A stretch of 64,000 bases of DNA from Acholoe squamosa (lineage: Eukaryota; Annelida; Polychaeta; Phyllodocida; Polynoidae). Made by a program: the position numbers and the translations under genes. A model generated the notes under the pieces. That model saw only the letters and a list, made by a program, of their open reading frames with translations. It was not told where the DNA came from and made no database searches. Shown in pieces: positions 1 through 8,276 of the stretch. Position 1 is the stretch's first letter; each line of letters opens with the position of its first letter. The stretch lies in contig OX439038.1 of the NCBI GenBank assembly GCA_949317995.1, positions 35,407,113 through 35,471,112 on the forward strand, in the 5' to 3' direction.

Positions 1-16
1 AAAAACCTTGAGGAAA

Positions 17-412
17 ATGGTTTTGAGTCATAACTTGTCGAAATTTTCAGCGGTGGAAACCTTGGGTTATGCCCTGAAGCATGGAAGAAAGGGAAAGGGC
101 CCACTGAAAAACCCCTTCCATTTGGAAGCATTGAAAGCGGCAGAAGAGCATCACGCCAAAGAAAATCCCCGCCAACTTAACCGGCGTCTTCATTTCTTCA
201 TGTCTATTTTGGAACTTCTAGCTGAGTGCTTAGAAACCAAAACTTTGTTTTCCTCCTGCCCCATATTTCACATCCCATCATCGTCCCTGGATCGTTTCAG
301 TGTAGAGGAGAAAGAAAAAGTTTGGTTTTATCTGGCTATGTGGTGCACCCAGCTTATCTCCCTTACTCACTGTTTTCACCACAATCAGCTCGCTTTACAC
401 TCAACGTCATAA
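17..412 (+). CDS. Unrecognised ORF at left edge of Polinton-like element
   Basis: The frame is open to the window edge (from base 2) and the first ATG is at 17, so this may be the 3' end of a larger gene. The first 75 or so residues are basic and look protein-like. The distal part is rich in Cys, His, Phe and Ser and looks less like coding sequence. I recognise no domain. It has the same strand as the capsid and integrase genes that follow, so it may belong to the same element, but it could also be chance. A search with the first 75 residues against Polinton proteomes would decide. Confidence 0.25.
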   Translation: MVLSHNLSKFSAVETLGYALKHGRKGKGPLKNPFHLEALKAAEEHHAKENPRQLNRRLHFFMSILELLAECLETKTLFSSCPIFHIPSSSLDRFSVEEKEKVWFYLAMWCTQLISLTHCFHHNQLALHSTS

Positions 413-477
413 CAAATTTAAACGAACGAAGAACGATGTAACAGGCTTACCTAAACAGGGGGAAGGGAATGGAAGAG

Positions 478-736
478 ATATATAGAATAGGGTAGAATAG
501 GGTAGGATAATATAGGGTAGGGTAGGGTAGGGTAGGGTAGGGTAGGGTAGGAATGGGTTGGGGTGGGTTTAAAAAACTATGGGGTTGGGGGGTGGGGACA
601 CCCCTCAAGTATGGGGGGTTTGGGGCTTTTTGGCCCGGGCTGGCCGCCCAAATAACCCACCTAACCCACCCACCCACCCACCTAAACTACCCACCCACCT
701 ACCCTACCCTACCCTACCCTACCCTACCCTATATAA
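478..736. repeat. (GGGTA)n/(CCCTA)n long inverted repeat, hairpin- and G4-prone
   Basis: About 7 copies of GGGTA (515-551) are matched by about 7 copies of CCCTA (698-732). Between them lies further G-rich then C-rich sequence (runs such as GGGTTGGGG answered by CCCACCCACC). The ends extend to TATATAG/CTATATA at 479 and 730. The whole 260 bp can fold back on itself, and the left half can form G-quadruplexes. It sits directly upstream of the first gene of the capsid cluster, so it may be a regulatory or replication element. The unit is not the animal telomere repeat TTAGGG. Confidence 0.8.
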
Positions 737-737
737 G
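730..737 (+). promoter_or_regulatory. TATA box upstream of the capsid gene cluster
   Basis: TATATAAG ends the C-rich arm of the inverted repeat and lies about 100 bp before the first ATG of the cluster (836). A pyrimidine-rich CTAC/CTGC tract follows (770-806). It is the only clear TATA box found ahead of the packed gene run, so it may drive a long common transcript. This is inference from position. Confidence 0.45.
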
Positions 738-835
738 TTAACTGTATGCTTTCTAGCCTGTCATAACCTACCTATCTACCTACCTGCCTACCTACCTGCC
801 TACCTTACTTGCTGAACACCTTTTTTTTGGTAGCT

Positions 836-1465
836 ATGGAGTTTCACCTTTCGGACGAGTTGTTATTCAAGATCAGTGAAAAAATATCGGAAAAAGACTA
901 CCCTCGATTAGGGGTTTACTTAGGACTTAGACTAAGTTTAATGGATTACATGGAAAAAACACCGTCTCTTCGTTCTATGGGGAGAGAAATGCTTGTTTCA
1001 TGGAGCAGAAAGAACGTGTGTTGCAAGTGGATGGTATTAAGACATGCATTAAGTGACATAGGTCGTTACGATCTGACTGATTATTGTAGATGGTACATGG
1101 GATATTACAACGTAGTGGACCATTGTGAAATACCTCCAGAACAGTGGAAAGTTGATACTTTGTTCGTCAACCTGGCAGACAAGTTAAAAATGCTTGACTG
1201 GAGGAAACTGGGAACTCAACTTGGATTGACCGACCACGAACTTGACGTCATATCCACCCCTGTTCCAGGGAAAAAAGGTGTGACAAATCCTGTTTTCGAA
1301 GTCCTAATGGTTTGGAAACATAGAGAAATATCTCATCCAAGCTGCCTTGTAGCCAGTCTATACAACATGGGACTTTCTGACGTAGCTCTTTACGTGGAAG
1401 GTTTGAACGAGGGTTCTACTGATTTAAAAGAGGACAAGGTCGCTCCTTTGGTCACTTTGGTTTAA
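836..1465 (+). CDS. Tandem Death-domain protein of the Polinton-like element
   Basis: The ORF can be opened at a TTG at 809, but the ATG at 836 has a good context (GCTATGG) and is the likely start, giving 209 residues. Two Death-fold repeats are visible. Repeat 1 (about residues 5-85) has a lysine-rich first helix, YLGL, a central W and the closing helix ALSDIGRYDLTDY. Repeat 2 (about 105-190) has the classic LADKLKMLDWRKLGTQLGL start, a W in MVWK, and a final helix with MGLSDVALYVEGL. Death domains mediate homotypic assembly in apoptosis and innate immune signalling (FADD, MyD88 and relatives). A copy without a partner domain inside a virus-like element suggests a captured host gene that competes for such complexes. 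The fold call is firm by pattern; the role is inference. It is 13 bp from the ATPase gene. Confidence 0.75.
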   Translation: MEFHLSDELLFKISEKISEKDYPRLGVYLGLRLSLMDYMEKTPSLRSMGREMLVSWSRKNVCCKWMVLRHALSDIGRYDLTDYCRWYMGYYNVVDHCEIPPEQWKVDTLFVNLADKLKMLDWRKLGTQLGLTDHELDVISTPVPGKKGVTNPVFEVLMVWKHREISHPSCLVASLYNMGLSDVALYVEGLNEGSTDLKEDKVAPLVTLV

Positions 1466-1478
1466 GATATCGTCCAAC

Positions 1479-2168
1479 ATGGATCACAAGGAAAAGGAGA
1501 TCATTTTTGACCCACGTCTACAAAGCCCCTTCACAATGATCATAGCTGGACCTACTTCTTGTGGAAAAAGTCAACTTGTTTTCAAGTTGATTAAAGGTGT
1601 AGACGAGCTTGTAACTCCAAAAATACACGACATATACTACTGCTACAGTCAATGGCAAGATGGATTCGACGAAATGGTAAAGTTGGGGGTTAAGTTCAAC
1701 AAAGGTCTTCTTTCAGAAGACTTTTTATTCGAGGATAAAAGAGACGTGACTAAACATGGACTGGTCGTAATAGACGATCTCATGGATCCCGAGTACGTTC
1801 CCACCATAATGAAACTTTTCATTGTGGGCTCTCACCATCGCAGTTTAAGTGTAATTTTTATTACTCAAAACTTGTTTTTCAACAATCCTGCCTTCAGAAC
1901 CTTGAGCTTAAATGCCCACTACCTAGTTGTTTTTAAAAACCCTAGAGACATGAGTCAAATAGGGCACATCAGCAAACAGGCCTTTCCAGGACAGAAATCC
2001 TTTTTGACGGAGGTATATAACTCAGAAACCAAAGAGAAACATTCATACATCCTATTGGACTTTAAGCAGAGCACACCTAACGAGCTTAGGGTAAGGAACA
2101 GCATAACAACTCCTTGGAACACCTTGGTTTTCATTCCTCAAGCTTCAGCTTCAAAAAGAAAAAGATAG
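1479..2168 (+). CDS. Packaging ATPase (FtsK/HerA-like) of Polinton/adintovirus type
   Basis: Residues 20-31 hold the Walker A loop (AGPTSCGKS, K30), and residues 95-100 the Walker B strand LVVIDD. A later STQ-like stretch, IFITQNLFF, resembles the sensor region of viral packaging ATPases. The length (229 aa) fits the A32-like packaging ATPases of Polintons and adintoviruses, which drive genome loading into double jelly-roll capsids. The last residues are basic (SKRKR). Start is the first ATG, 13 bp after the Death-domain gene; the next gene begins one base after its stop. Confidence 0.88.
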   Translation: MDHKEKEIIFDPRLQSPFTMIIAGPTSCGKSQLVFKLIKGVDELVTPKIHDIYYCYSQWQDGFDEMVKLGVKFNKGLLSEDFLFEDKRDVTKHGLVVIDDLMDPEYVPTIMKLFIVGSHHRSLSVIFITQNLFFNNPAFRTLSLNAHYLVVFKNPRDMSQIGHISKQAFPGQKSFLTEVYNSETKEKHSYILLDFKQSTPNELRVRNSITTPWNTLVFIPQASASKRKR

Positions 2169-2169
2169 A

Positions 2170-2535
2170 ATGGTGACCAAAAGATCTGCTTCTGGAGGAA
2201 AATTTAAAACAATAAGGAAACATTACCACTTGTTGAAACACATATCTAAGTGTTCCTCGGCAGAGTGTTCCCACATTATCAAAGGCCTCAGCGATGAGGT
2301 CATTAGGTTGATGAGTCAAATTTGCGTCAACGTAATGAACAAAAACCTGTTGCGTAACGAGTCAGACGCAGTCAAACGTTTATCACCCTACAAGAAAGGA
2401 CTCAAGTCAGTCACAAGGCACAAGGCTACCGTTAAGCAGAAGAGGAAAACCTTTGAGCAAAAGGGTGGATTTTTGGGAACCATTTTGGGTCTGGCCTTAC
2501 CCCTGATTACAGGTCTCATAGGAGCACGTCGATAA
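2170..2535 (+). CDS. Small basic protein with hydrophobic C-terminus (Polinton conserved)
   Basis: The 121-residue protein has a helical basic body (LLKHISKCSS near the start, then many K and R) and ends with a glycine-rich hydrophobic tail, GGFLGTILGLALPLITGLIG. Small proteins with this build recur beside the packaging ATPase in invertebrate Polintons, and a membrane-active or virion role like adenovirus pVI/pX has been suggested for such proteins. The tail could insert in or disrupt a membrane. The ATG lies one base after the ATPase stop, so the two genes almost touch. Family placement is from remembered pattern; function is unproven. Confidence 0.6.
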   Translation: MVTKRSASGGKFKTIRKHYHLLKHISKCSSAECSHIIKGLSDEVIRLMSQICVNVMNKNLLRNESDAVKRLSPYKKGLKSVTRHKATVKQKRKTFEQKGGFLGTILGLALPLITGLIGARR

Positions 2536-2541
2536 AAAATC

Positions 2542-3489
2542 ATGTCTTATTCAAGGATGGCCCTCGTAAGGGCGGATCTCGTTCCCCGAGAAAAAAGCCC
2601 TTCTTTTGTTAGTCCTTCCTCTCCTCCCCAGCCTGGACCTAGTGTTCAAGACCAGTACTACAGCACTCAACTTTTAAGAGAAGGTTTAACTCCTGATTCC
2701 AGCCTGGTTCAAGTCCTGAACCACCTTCAAAGTAAAGCACACGAGGTGCTTAACTCTCCTAACCTCAAACTGAAGGAAAAGTTAAGACAGTACAATCAAC
2801 TTATGATAAAGTCGGGAATTTTAACTAAAAAAGCCAAGGCCTTAGGACAACGTAGGGAAGGTCCCTATCCTGGTCGAGCAGTAGGACAAGGCCCTGCAGG
2901 AGCAGCAGCAGCTAGGGGTGTGAACTATTCTTTAGAAGACACCGACGACGGCGACGACGATGACGACACTTTCACAGAGACTAGAGACGATCCACCACTT
3001 CCTGACGATTCAGACGGAGAGAGTGTAGACGAATTCAAAGGGGAGGAAGGGTTTAAACCTCGTGCAAGAGACAACACAGAGGGTATGGACGCCGACATAA
3101 AAGAAAGAATACCCGCAACTTACAGAACGACTGCTAAAAATCTCTACAGAGAATTATCTCGTCACGGAAGTCAAATTTTGAATTGGAACAGAGACGGAGA
3201 AATATATGTTAACGGGGAACGTGTGCCTGGAACTGACATAACAGATTTGTTAGCTTTTGCTGCCCGACCAAAGTCTTTGAAAAAGGACCAACCTAAAGGA
3301 AGCCAGGTTTTCATGAGAGCAGTTAAAAGGCTGAACCCCACCTTAAAATTTGTCAAAAACAAGTCGGCTTTTGCAGGGCACAGTCCTTCCTTTGCTGCCA
3401 GTCCCTTAAAAAAAGCTTCCCCTATTAAGAAGAGGAAAGTAAGTCAAAAAGGAACTGGACGTAAGTTTATATGGCGCACAAGGCTTTGA
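2542..3489 (+). CDS. Conserved Polinton protein of unknown role, acidic linker
   Basis: The 315-residue protein has an N-terminal helical part (residues about 40-100, ending in LMIKSGIL), an acidic linker (about 133-165, DDGDDDDD) and a C-terminal module with ILNWNRDGEIYVNGERVPG followed by DITDLLAFAARP. This W-x-GE-I-x-V-x-G plus D-L-L pattern is common in uncharacterised proteins encoded by animal Polintons near the integrase and capsid genes. The end is basic with an aromatic (KFIWRTRL). The gene overlaps the integrase start by 19 bp. I know of no proven function; a virion-associated role is a guess from context. Confidence 0.6.
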   Translation: MSYSRMALVRADLVPREKSPSFVSPSSPPQPGPSVQDQYYSTQLLREGLTPDSSLVQVLNHLQSKAHEVLNSPNLKLKEKLRQYNQLMIKSGILTKKAKALGQRREGPYPGRAVGQGPAGAAAARGVNYSLEDTDDGDDDDDTFTETRDDPPLPDDSDGESVDEFKGEEGFKPRARDNTEGMDADIKERIPATYRTTAKNLYRELSRHGSQILNWNRDGEIYVNGERVPGTDITDLLAFAARPKSLKKDQPKGSQVFMRAVKRLNPTLKFVKNKSAFAGHSPSFAASPLKKASPIKKRKVSQKGTGRKFIWRTRL

Positions 3490-4448
3490 AAAAAGATGTC
3501 CTCAGGTTTTACACAGATCCTGAACAACCTGGAAGTTTCACCAGTGTATCTAAACTTCAACGTCATCACTTCAAGAAAACAAAGAAAAAAAACATAGAAC
3601 AAGCTTTGGAAGATGTAGACGCTTACACCAGACACAAACCTTACAAGAGAAGATTTCCAAGAAGAAAAACACAAACATGGGGCATAGACAAACAGTGGCA
3701 ACTTGATCTCATAGACATGCGAGAATTTTCAAAGGAAAACAAAGGATACCAGTACATTCTAGCGGGAATAGATGTTTTTTCAAGGTATGGTTTTGGACAA
3801 CCTGTGAAAAGTAAGAGAGCTGATGACGTAACAGAGGCTTTCAAAAAAATGAGCAAAGAAAGAAAACCTCAACAAATTCAAACTGACAAGGGCAAAGAGT
3901 TTGTCAACAAAATTTTCAAAAAACACTGTGAAGATCAAAACATCAATTTTTTCACAGGAGAGAACGACGACGTGAAGTGTGCCTTAGCCGAAAGGTTCAA
4001 CTCTACTTTACAAGGAAAAATGTGGAGATGTTTCTCTCATTTCAATAACTACAAATGGGTTGACTTGCTGCCCGACTTGGTTAAGTCCTACAATTTGACT
4101 TACCACAAAACCTTAGGAGCTGCCCCTTCAGACATAAATAAAGACAACTCTGAAGTCTTGTTCTACAGGTTGTACGATCAACCTCAAAAGAAAAAAGTTC
4201 CTGTCCTTCAGTTGAAGAGAAAAAATCAAGTGCGAATGTTGAAAACAAAGAAAACATTTAACAGAGGGTACGAACCTAACTGGACTGAGGAAATATACAC
4301 AGTCGACGATATTTCGCCCAAAGGGTACCACCTGAAAGATCTCCTTGGAGAAGAGATAAAAGGAAGCTTCTACGAACCTGAAGGTGCAAGTCCGTCACGG
4401 AAGACGCTACAACATAGAAAAAATAGTAAAATACAGAGGAAAAGGTAA
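3471..4448 (+). CDS. Retroviral-type integrase (rve) of the Polinton; core intact
   Basis: This is a DDE integrase that would join element ends to host DNA. The catalytic triad is visible: D79 (in QLDLIDM), D139 (QTDKGKEF) and E174 (LAERFNSTL), with 34 residues between the last two. The ATG at 3471 lies inside the previous gene (19-bp overlap). After FYEPE (near 4380) this frame runs into a basic tail and stops at 4448. The expected C-terminal chromodomain continues in the +1 frame (separate entry). So either one base was gained or lost recently, or the joint is made by frameshifting, or it is a sequencing error. The core domain shows no other damage. Confidence 0.88.
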   Translation: MAHKALKKDVLRFYTDPEQPGSFTSVSKLQRHHFKKTKKKNIEQALEDVDAYTRHKPYKRRFPRRKTQTWGIDKQWQLDLIDMREFSKENKGYQYILAGIDVFSRYGFGQPVKSKRADDVTEAFKKMSKERKPQQIQTDKGKEFVNKIFKKHCEDQNINFFTGENDDVKCALAERFNSTLQGKMWRCFSHFNNYKWVDLLPDLVKSYNLTYHKTLGAAPSDINKDNSEVLFYRLYDQPQKKKVPVLQLKRKNQVRMLKTKKTFNRGYEPNWTEEIYTVDDISPKGYHLKDLLGEEIKGSFYEPEGASPSRKTLQHRKNSKIQRKR

Positions 4449-4542
4449 GAAAAGAGAAGCCTTGATCAAGTGGAAGGGTTATGGAGACAAGTTTAACTCT
4501 TGGGAACCTGTCAAGAACATAAACAAATGGCGTTTACCTTAA
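4381..4542 (+). pseudogene. Chromodomain of the integrase, in the +1 frame
   Basis: From about 4382 the +1 frame reads without a stop to TAA at 4540-4542. It holds a clear chromodomain signature: tyrosine at 4408, EKIVKYR, ALIKWKGYG and FNSWEP. Chromodomains end many Polinton and Ty3/gypsy integrases and steer insertion to marked chromatin. It lacks its own start codon in a good position and must have been part of the integrase. Its stop overlaps the next gene start (4527) by 16 bp, the same compact overlap style as elsewhere in the cluster. That suggests the frame break is recent or functional rather than part of a decayed region. Confidence 0.8.
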
Positions 4543-5864
4543 CTTTACCTAGTAACTCATCTATGAACGTTTTTCCTGACAACACTTTAACCAGTTACAA
4601 TACAATTTTGGCAGAATACATTAACTCTCCTACTCAGTTAGAGTGTGCTCTTCAAGAAATAACCTGTCCTACCACGTGGTACAACGTCAAAGAAGAACCC
4701 ATTCTCTTGGCACAGGGAGAGAACGACCTGACAAACAACCTTCGCTCTGTAGTAGCTTTATTAAACAAACGCAGAAGAGAATTTTTTCCTGTGGAAAAAC
4801 CAGGAGCCCATAGTGTCTTCAGTAGAGCTTCAGGCTCTACATCAAATCTATCAGCCCAATCTGCTTTGAAGAGAGGAGTAAAAATAACAAAAAACCTACG
4901 TCATGTCAACCCTGTGGGATCGACTGAAACCATTCCTCCTGCTGGTCCTGAAAGTGAAAGTTCACCAACTCCTGCTGCTGCGACTGAGACGCCATCTGGA
5001 GGATCCACTTCTAACCAACCCACGCCAGAGAAGGAGGAGAAGGAAGAGGATGAGGATGAGGGGGAGGGTGACACGGCAGGCAGAGAGAAAAGGGAAATAT
5101 CGTCGGCTGTGGCTGAAGTGATGTCTATGGATGACAGGGAAAAAAGGTCTCTTTCTTTTTTCGAAGAAAAGGCCGTCTTCACAGACTCTGCTAATGTTTC
5201 TCCTCTCTCTCCCAGTCAGTTACAGGCTGTGAAAATATGTACACGCTTCAAGGAAATCAGCAGATACCTGTCTAAGTATTACTTCAAGGAAGGTAGTACC
5301 TACAATATGTTTGCCTTAGAAGGTGTGAACCTGGAAAGCAACTCAGAGTTAATAGGATACTTGAACAGGACCATAAATAAACTACAGAGCATGTTGGTGA
5401 GAAAACTAAGAAACTACAGGAAAAACAACAAAGCCACCGTTTTTCACTACAACAAATACACAATGAAAAGTGTAGTTTCCTTGCCTCCTGGTGTGGTCAT
5501 GCAACTCCCAGAAAACTTAGGGAAACAATTAGGTTTTGACGGAAGTGTTTTCCTAAGTGGAAAAACACAAAGCCCCTACGTGGTAGACCTTCAGTACAAA
5601 AGCCGATGTGCTTTCGTGTACTCTGACATAGTCAAGCACAGTCTTGTGGGTGACTCTAAAGCACCCCTTCTGAGGCAAATCAACATAAATCGCTACAACG
5701 GTGACATGCAAACCATAAGTTTCCAAAACTTGATATATCTTCCAGTCACTAAAACCACCTTCAGACAGATAGGGATATACTTAAGAGACAAGACTGGGGA
5801 ACCGATACCATTTGAAAGCGGATCAGTGTCGGTGGTACTTGCCTTCAGACCTCTTCAAGGATAG
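4527..5864 (+). CDS. Minor capsid (penton-like) protein
   Basis: The reading frame can be opened at a TTG at 4500, but the ATG at 4527 is the natural start (445 aa). The first residues TLTLPSNSSMNVFPDNTL and the following PTTWYNV are typical of the minor capsid/penton-like proteins of Polintons and adintoviruses. The C-terminal YLPVTKTTFRQIGIYLRDK and VVLAFRPLQ also fit. In between is a Pro/Ser/Glu-rich segment (residues about 130-200, including an EKEEKEEDEDEGEG run) that looks like a surface-exposed or disordered insert. These proteins form the fivefold vertices of double jelly-roll capsids. The frame is intact. Confidence 0.7.
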   Translation: MAFTLTLPSNSSMNVFPDNTLTSYNTILAEYINSPTQLECALQEITCPTTWYNVKEEPILLAQGENDLTNNLRSVVALLNKRRREFFPVEKPGAHSVFSRASGSTSNLSAQSALKRGVKITKNLRHVNPVGSTETIPPAGPESESSPTPAAATETPSGGSTSNQPTPEKEEKEEDEDEGEGDTAGREKREISSAVAEVMSMDDREKRSLSFFEEKAVFTDSANVSPLSPSQLQAVKICTRFKEISRYLSKYYFKEGSTYNMFALEGVNLESNSELIGYLNRTINKLQSMLVRKLRNYRKNNKATVFHYNKYTMKSVVSLPPGVVMQLPENLGKQLGFDGSVFLSGKTQSPYVVDLQYKSRCAFVYSDIVKHSLVGDSKAPLLRQININRYNGDMQTISFQNLIYLPVTKTTFRQIGIYLRDKTGEPIPFESGSVSVVLAFRPLQG

Positions 5865-5876
5865 GAGTATATTACC

Positions 5877-6347
5877 ATGCTTCACTACTATGGAACACCT
5901 CCATACCTGGCCCCTAGGGGTCAGTACGCTGAATACTACAGAAAATCACAGTTTGGGAACGGTGCTTTACCAGCGTACGGTGGCAGGGGCAGACAAAGAG
6001 GGCACGGACTTGGCTCGTTAATAGGTGGTTTACTGAGAGGAGCTGTTCCCCTCTTAAGTAAAATAGGACGATCAGCTGCCAAATCTGCAGGCAAAGCCTT
6101 GCTTACAACAGGAGCTGGAGTCTTGTCCGACGTGGTATCAGGAAAAGGCTTCAAGAAAAGTGTAGTTAGGAGAAGTAAAGCAACAGGGAAGAACTTACTG
6201 AAAAGGGCTGCTTCTTCTGCTCAAGGATACATAAAAGGTACATCTGAACCTCCTCCAGTCAAACGACGAGCAACCGGCAAGCGCGGAGGACGTAAGGGGC
6301 AACGCGGCAGAGGTAGAGGACAAGCTAGAGGAAGGACCTTGTTCTAG
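5877..6347 (+). CDS. Basic core protein, adenovirus pX-like
   Basis: The 156-residue protein starts with an aromatic stretch (MLHYYGTPPYLAPRG), has a central GHGLGSLIGGLLRGAVPLL segment followed by alanine- and lysine-rich helix, and ends with an Arg/Gly-rich tail (GQRGRGRGQARGR). The GxGLGSLxGGLxRxAVPLL pattern is the hallmark of the small core/membrane-active proteins of adintoviruses and Polintons that resemble adenovirus pX. It would bind packaged DNA. ATG is 12 bp after the minor capsid stop; the major capsid ATG follows 2 bp after its stop. Confidence 0.65.
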   Translation: MLHYYGTPPYLAPRGQYAEYYRKSQFGNGALPAYGGRGRQRGHGLGSLIGGLLRGAVPLLSKIGRSAAKSAGKALLTTGAGVLSDVVSGKGFKKSVVRRSKATGKNLLKRAASSAQGYIKGTSEPPPVKRRATGKRGGRKGQRGRGRGQARGRTLF

Positions 6348-6349
6348 TC

Positions 6350-7384
6350 ATGAGTCTCCTTCATCCCAAGGGTCAGGTATGTGCAGTAGGTGAACTAGAC
6401 CTACACGCCTTGCCTGTCACTCAGAAGGACATATTAAAGTGTCAAAAAATAACCAAAACTACCAACAATGCCCTGACTCCACACACTGAATCATTTGACT
6501 TCACCTTCGAACCAAGCAACCTGTACACAGACCTCTCAGAAACTGAGTTGTACATGGAACTGGAAGCCGTGGCGGCAGACGGAACAACTCACCTTGCCGT
6601 CGGCATAGAAGCTGCTCCAGTCAACAACTTGGCACACGCTCTCTTTGCTTCCTGTCAGTTGCTGATAAATGGGGAGAAAGTCACCGGCAACAATGAAGAC
6701 TATGGTCTCAAGGCCTACATTTTGGACACAATTTGTTGCAACAAAGAAGACAAAGAGACTCGGTTGAAAGGGTGTCAAAAGTACATGAAAGACACCTGTG
6801 GTCACATGGAAGCCAGAGCGGGCGAAAATGCTGGATGGACGGCACGGAGAGCAGAGTTCAGTGCCCGCAACAAACATGCCTTAGTAATGAAGCCGCACCT
6901 GGATTTAATTAAACAGTGCAAGGTGCTGCCTCCGAACTGTGAAATCAAGTTCATATTCGAAAAAAATCAGCCCAATTACTACATGATGCAAGCAGCCGAT
7001 CAAAACTACTGGGTCAAAATCACCAAAGCTGAAATGACACTTCTCCAAAAATGTGTCGACGACGAGGTGGTGAAAACTCACGTCAGCAGTGTCAGGAATC
7101 CACATTGGGGCCCTTTCAACTATCACATAGCCAGGTGTAAAGTAACTAAACACACTTTGGACGGCGGCTCACAAGACTACAGTTGGACTCAACCTGACAC
7201 TACTCAGATCCCCACCAGGATAGTCTTGTGTATGATAAAGGAAACAGCAGCTGCTGGGACTAAGACAGAAAATCCTTTCAACTGCAGACATTTCAACGTG
7301 AAGGAAATATGCGTGAGATATGACGATCAAAAGTTTGAGTTGAAGATGTTCCTTCTACGACAACAACATCCAACTGACGGCTGA
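6350..7384 (+). CDS. Major capsid protein (double jelly-roll type, Polinton)
   Basis: The 344-residue protein contains SFDFTFEPSNLYTDLSETEL, then APVNNLAHALFASCQLLING and a long YILDTICCN region, the pattern of the widespread F54H12.2-like Polinton capsid proteins. These are hexon-like double jelly-rolls that build the shell. The order minor capsid, core protein, major capsid, protease fits known element maps. The copy is shorter than many relatives (often over 400 aa), so some loops are small or the family branch is distinct. No internal stop is seen. A structure prediction would test for two jelly-rolls. Confidence 0.72.
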   Translation: MSLLHPKGQVCAVGELDLHALPVTQKDILKCQKITKTTNNALTPHTESFDFTFEPSNLYTDLSETELYMELEAVAADGTTHLAVGIEAAPVNNLAHALFASCQLLINGEKVTGNNEDYGLKAYILDTICCNKEDKETRLKGCQKYMKDTCGHMEARAGENAGWTARRAEFSARNKHALVMKPHLDLIKQCKVLPPNCEIKFIFEKNQPNYYMMQAADQNYWVKITKAEMTLLQKCVDDEVVKTHVSSVRNPHWGPFNYHIARCKVTKHTLDGGSQDYSWTQPDTTQIPTRIVLCMIKETAAAGTKTENPFNCRHFNVKEICVRYDDQKFELKMFLLRQQHPTDG

Positions 7385-7425
7385 CTGTCTTCCTGTCACA
7401 GACTACCACATGAACTGAGAAAAAA

Positions 7426-7890
7426 ATGAGAACTTCAGACATAACAGGTGCACTGAAAAACCATCCACACACAAGGCGTTTCTACCTGGGAACTTTTGCC
7501 AGTAATCAATGTCCTAAGAAACCAATTCCCTCTACATGTTTCGTCAGTAACACAGATCCAAGCTCTAAACCTGGTCAGCACTGGGTGGCATTTTACGTTT
7601 CTCATGACGGGAATGTATTCTACTTTGATCCCTATGGCTTACCTCCATTTACTATATATCACCAGAGGTTCATGCAAAAGTCGTCAGATGGTCACGGGTC
7701 GTTCAGCAGAAAACAAGTGCAAAACTTTTACGCTAAAACGTGTGGAGCCCACTGCATAAACTTCCTCATAGAAACATGTCGGACCAAGGACCCACACCAC
7801 ACTGTGAAAAGGTTTTCTCAGGTCCCCTTCAACTTAATGGACAAAATAGTCAGGCCCTTGCTGAGGAAAAGAGAGAAGAAGAGGCAATGA
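7426..7890 (+). CDS. Adenain-like cysteine protease
   Basis: The 154-residue protein carries the adenovirus-protease catalytic set: H52 in GQHW, D68 in YFDPYG, Q99, and C106 in TCGAHC (Q to C spacing of 7, as in adenain). Relatives cut virion precursors during capsid maturation. The end is basic (RKREKKRQ). The stop TGA at 7888 overlaps the ATG of the next gene (ATGA), a termination-reinitiation arrangement. The frame is complete and no key residue is missing. Confidence 0.85.
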   Translation: MRTSDITGALKNHPHTRRFYLGTFASNQCPKKPIPSTCFVSNTDPSSKPGQHWVAFYVSHDGNVFYFDPYGLPPFTIYHQRFMQKSSDGHGSFSRKQVQNFYAKTCGAHCINFLIETCRTKDPHHTVKRFSQVPFNLMDKIVRPLLRKREKKRQ

Positions 7891-8201
7891 ATTTCGAGAT
7901 GAGTCCAGAAGAAGTAGCAGTCAAAGAAGACGTGAGCAATCTTTTGGTGAAAGGGAAAGTTAAACGTGAATTGGACGTGATAGACGGGCTTCAGAGCACG
8001 GCGGAAGTAATAGACAAGATTCTCATGATCATGGCCGAGTTAATGGACAAAGTGGTAGCCCTGGAGGAGAACGACATAGGAAGAAAGGCCTTGAAGGATT
8101 TAATGGAGAGAATGCGGGCCTTAGAGGACCGTAGTCAAAGTCCTACTCCAGCTAAGACCGGGTGCAGTTGGTACTGCAACAAGAATTCATTTTCCATATA
8201 A
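7887..8201 (+). CDS. Small helical protein at the end of the capsid cluster
   Basis: The ATG at 7887 overlaps the protease stop by 4 bases (ATGA), so I chose it over upstream alternatives lying inside the protease gene. The 104 residues are acidic and helical with heptad-like leucines (for example ILMIMAELMDKVVALEEN), so a coiled coil is likely. The C-terminus has CSWYC. I do not recognise a family. Position suggests a structural or assembly protein of the element. Confidence 0.5.
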   Translation: MNFEMSPEEVAVKEDVSNLLVKGKVKRELDVIDGLQSTAEVIDKILMIMAELMDKVVALEENDIGRKALKDLMERMRALEDRSQSPTPAKTGCSWYCNKNSFSI

Positions 8202-8276
8202 TATCCATGTACTCTGCTTGCAAGCATATCCAATTATAATGTTTCATACCTAGCATGTACTCTGATAGGAAGAAAT

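Noticed and set aside
478-736. Telomere or interstitial telomere sequence
   Set aside because: The unit is GGGTA (5 bp), not TTAGGG, and it occurs as an inverted pair of short arrays.
447-815. ORFs of Pro/Leu/Tyr-rich protein in the GGGTA region
   Set aside because: They are translations of simple repeats on both strands with no domain.
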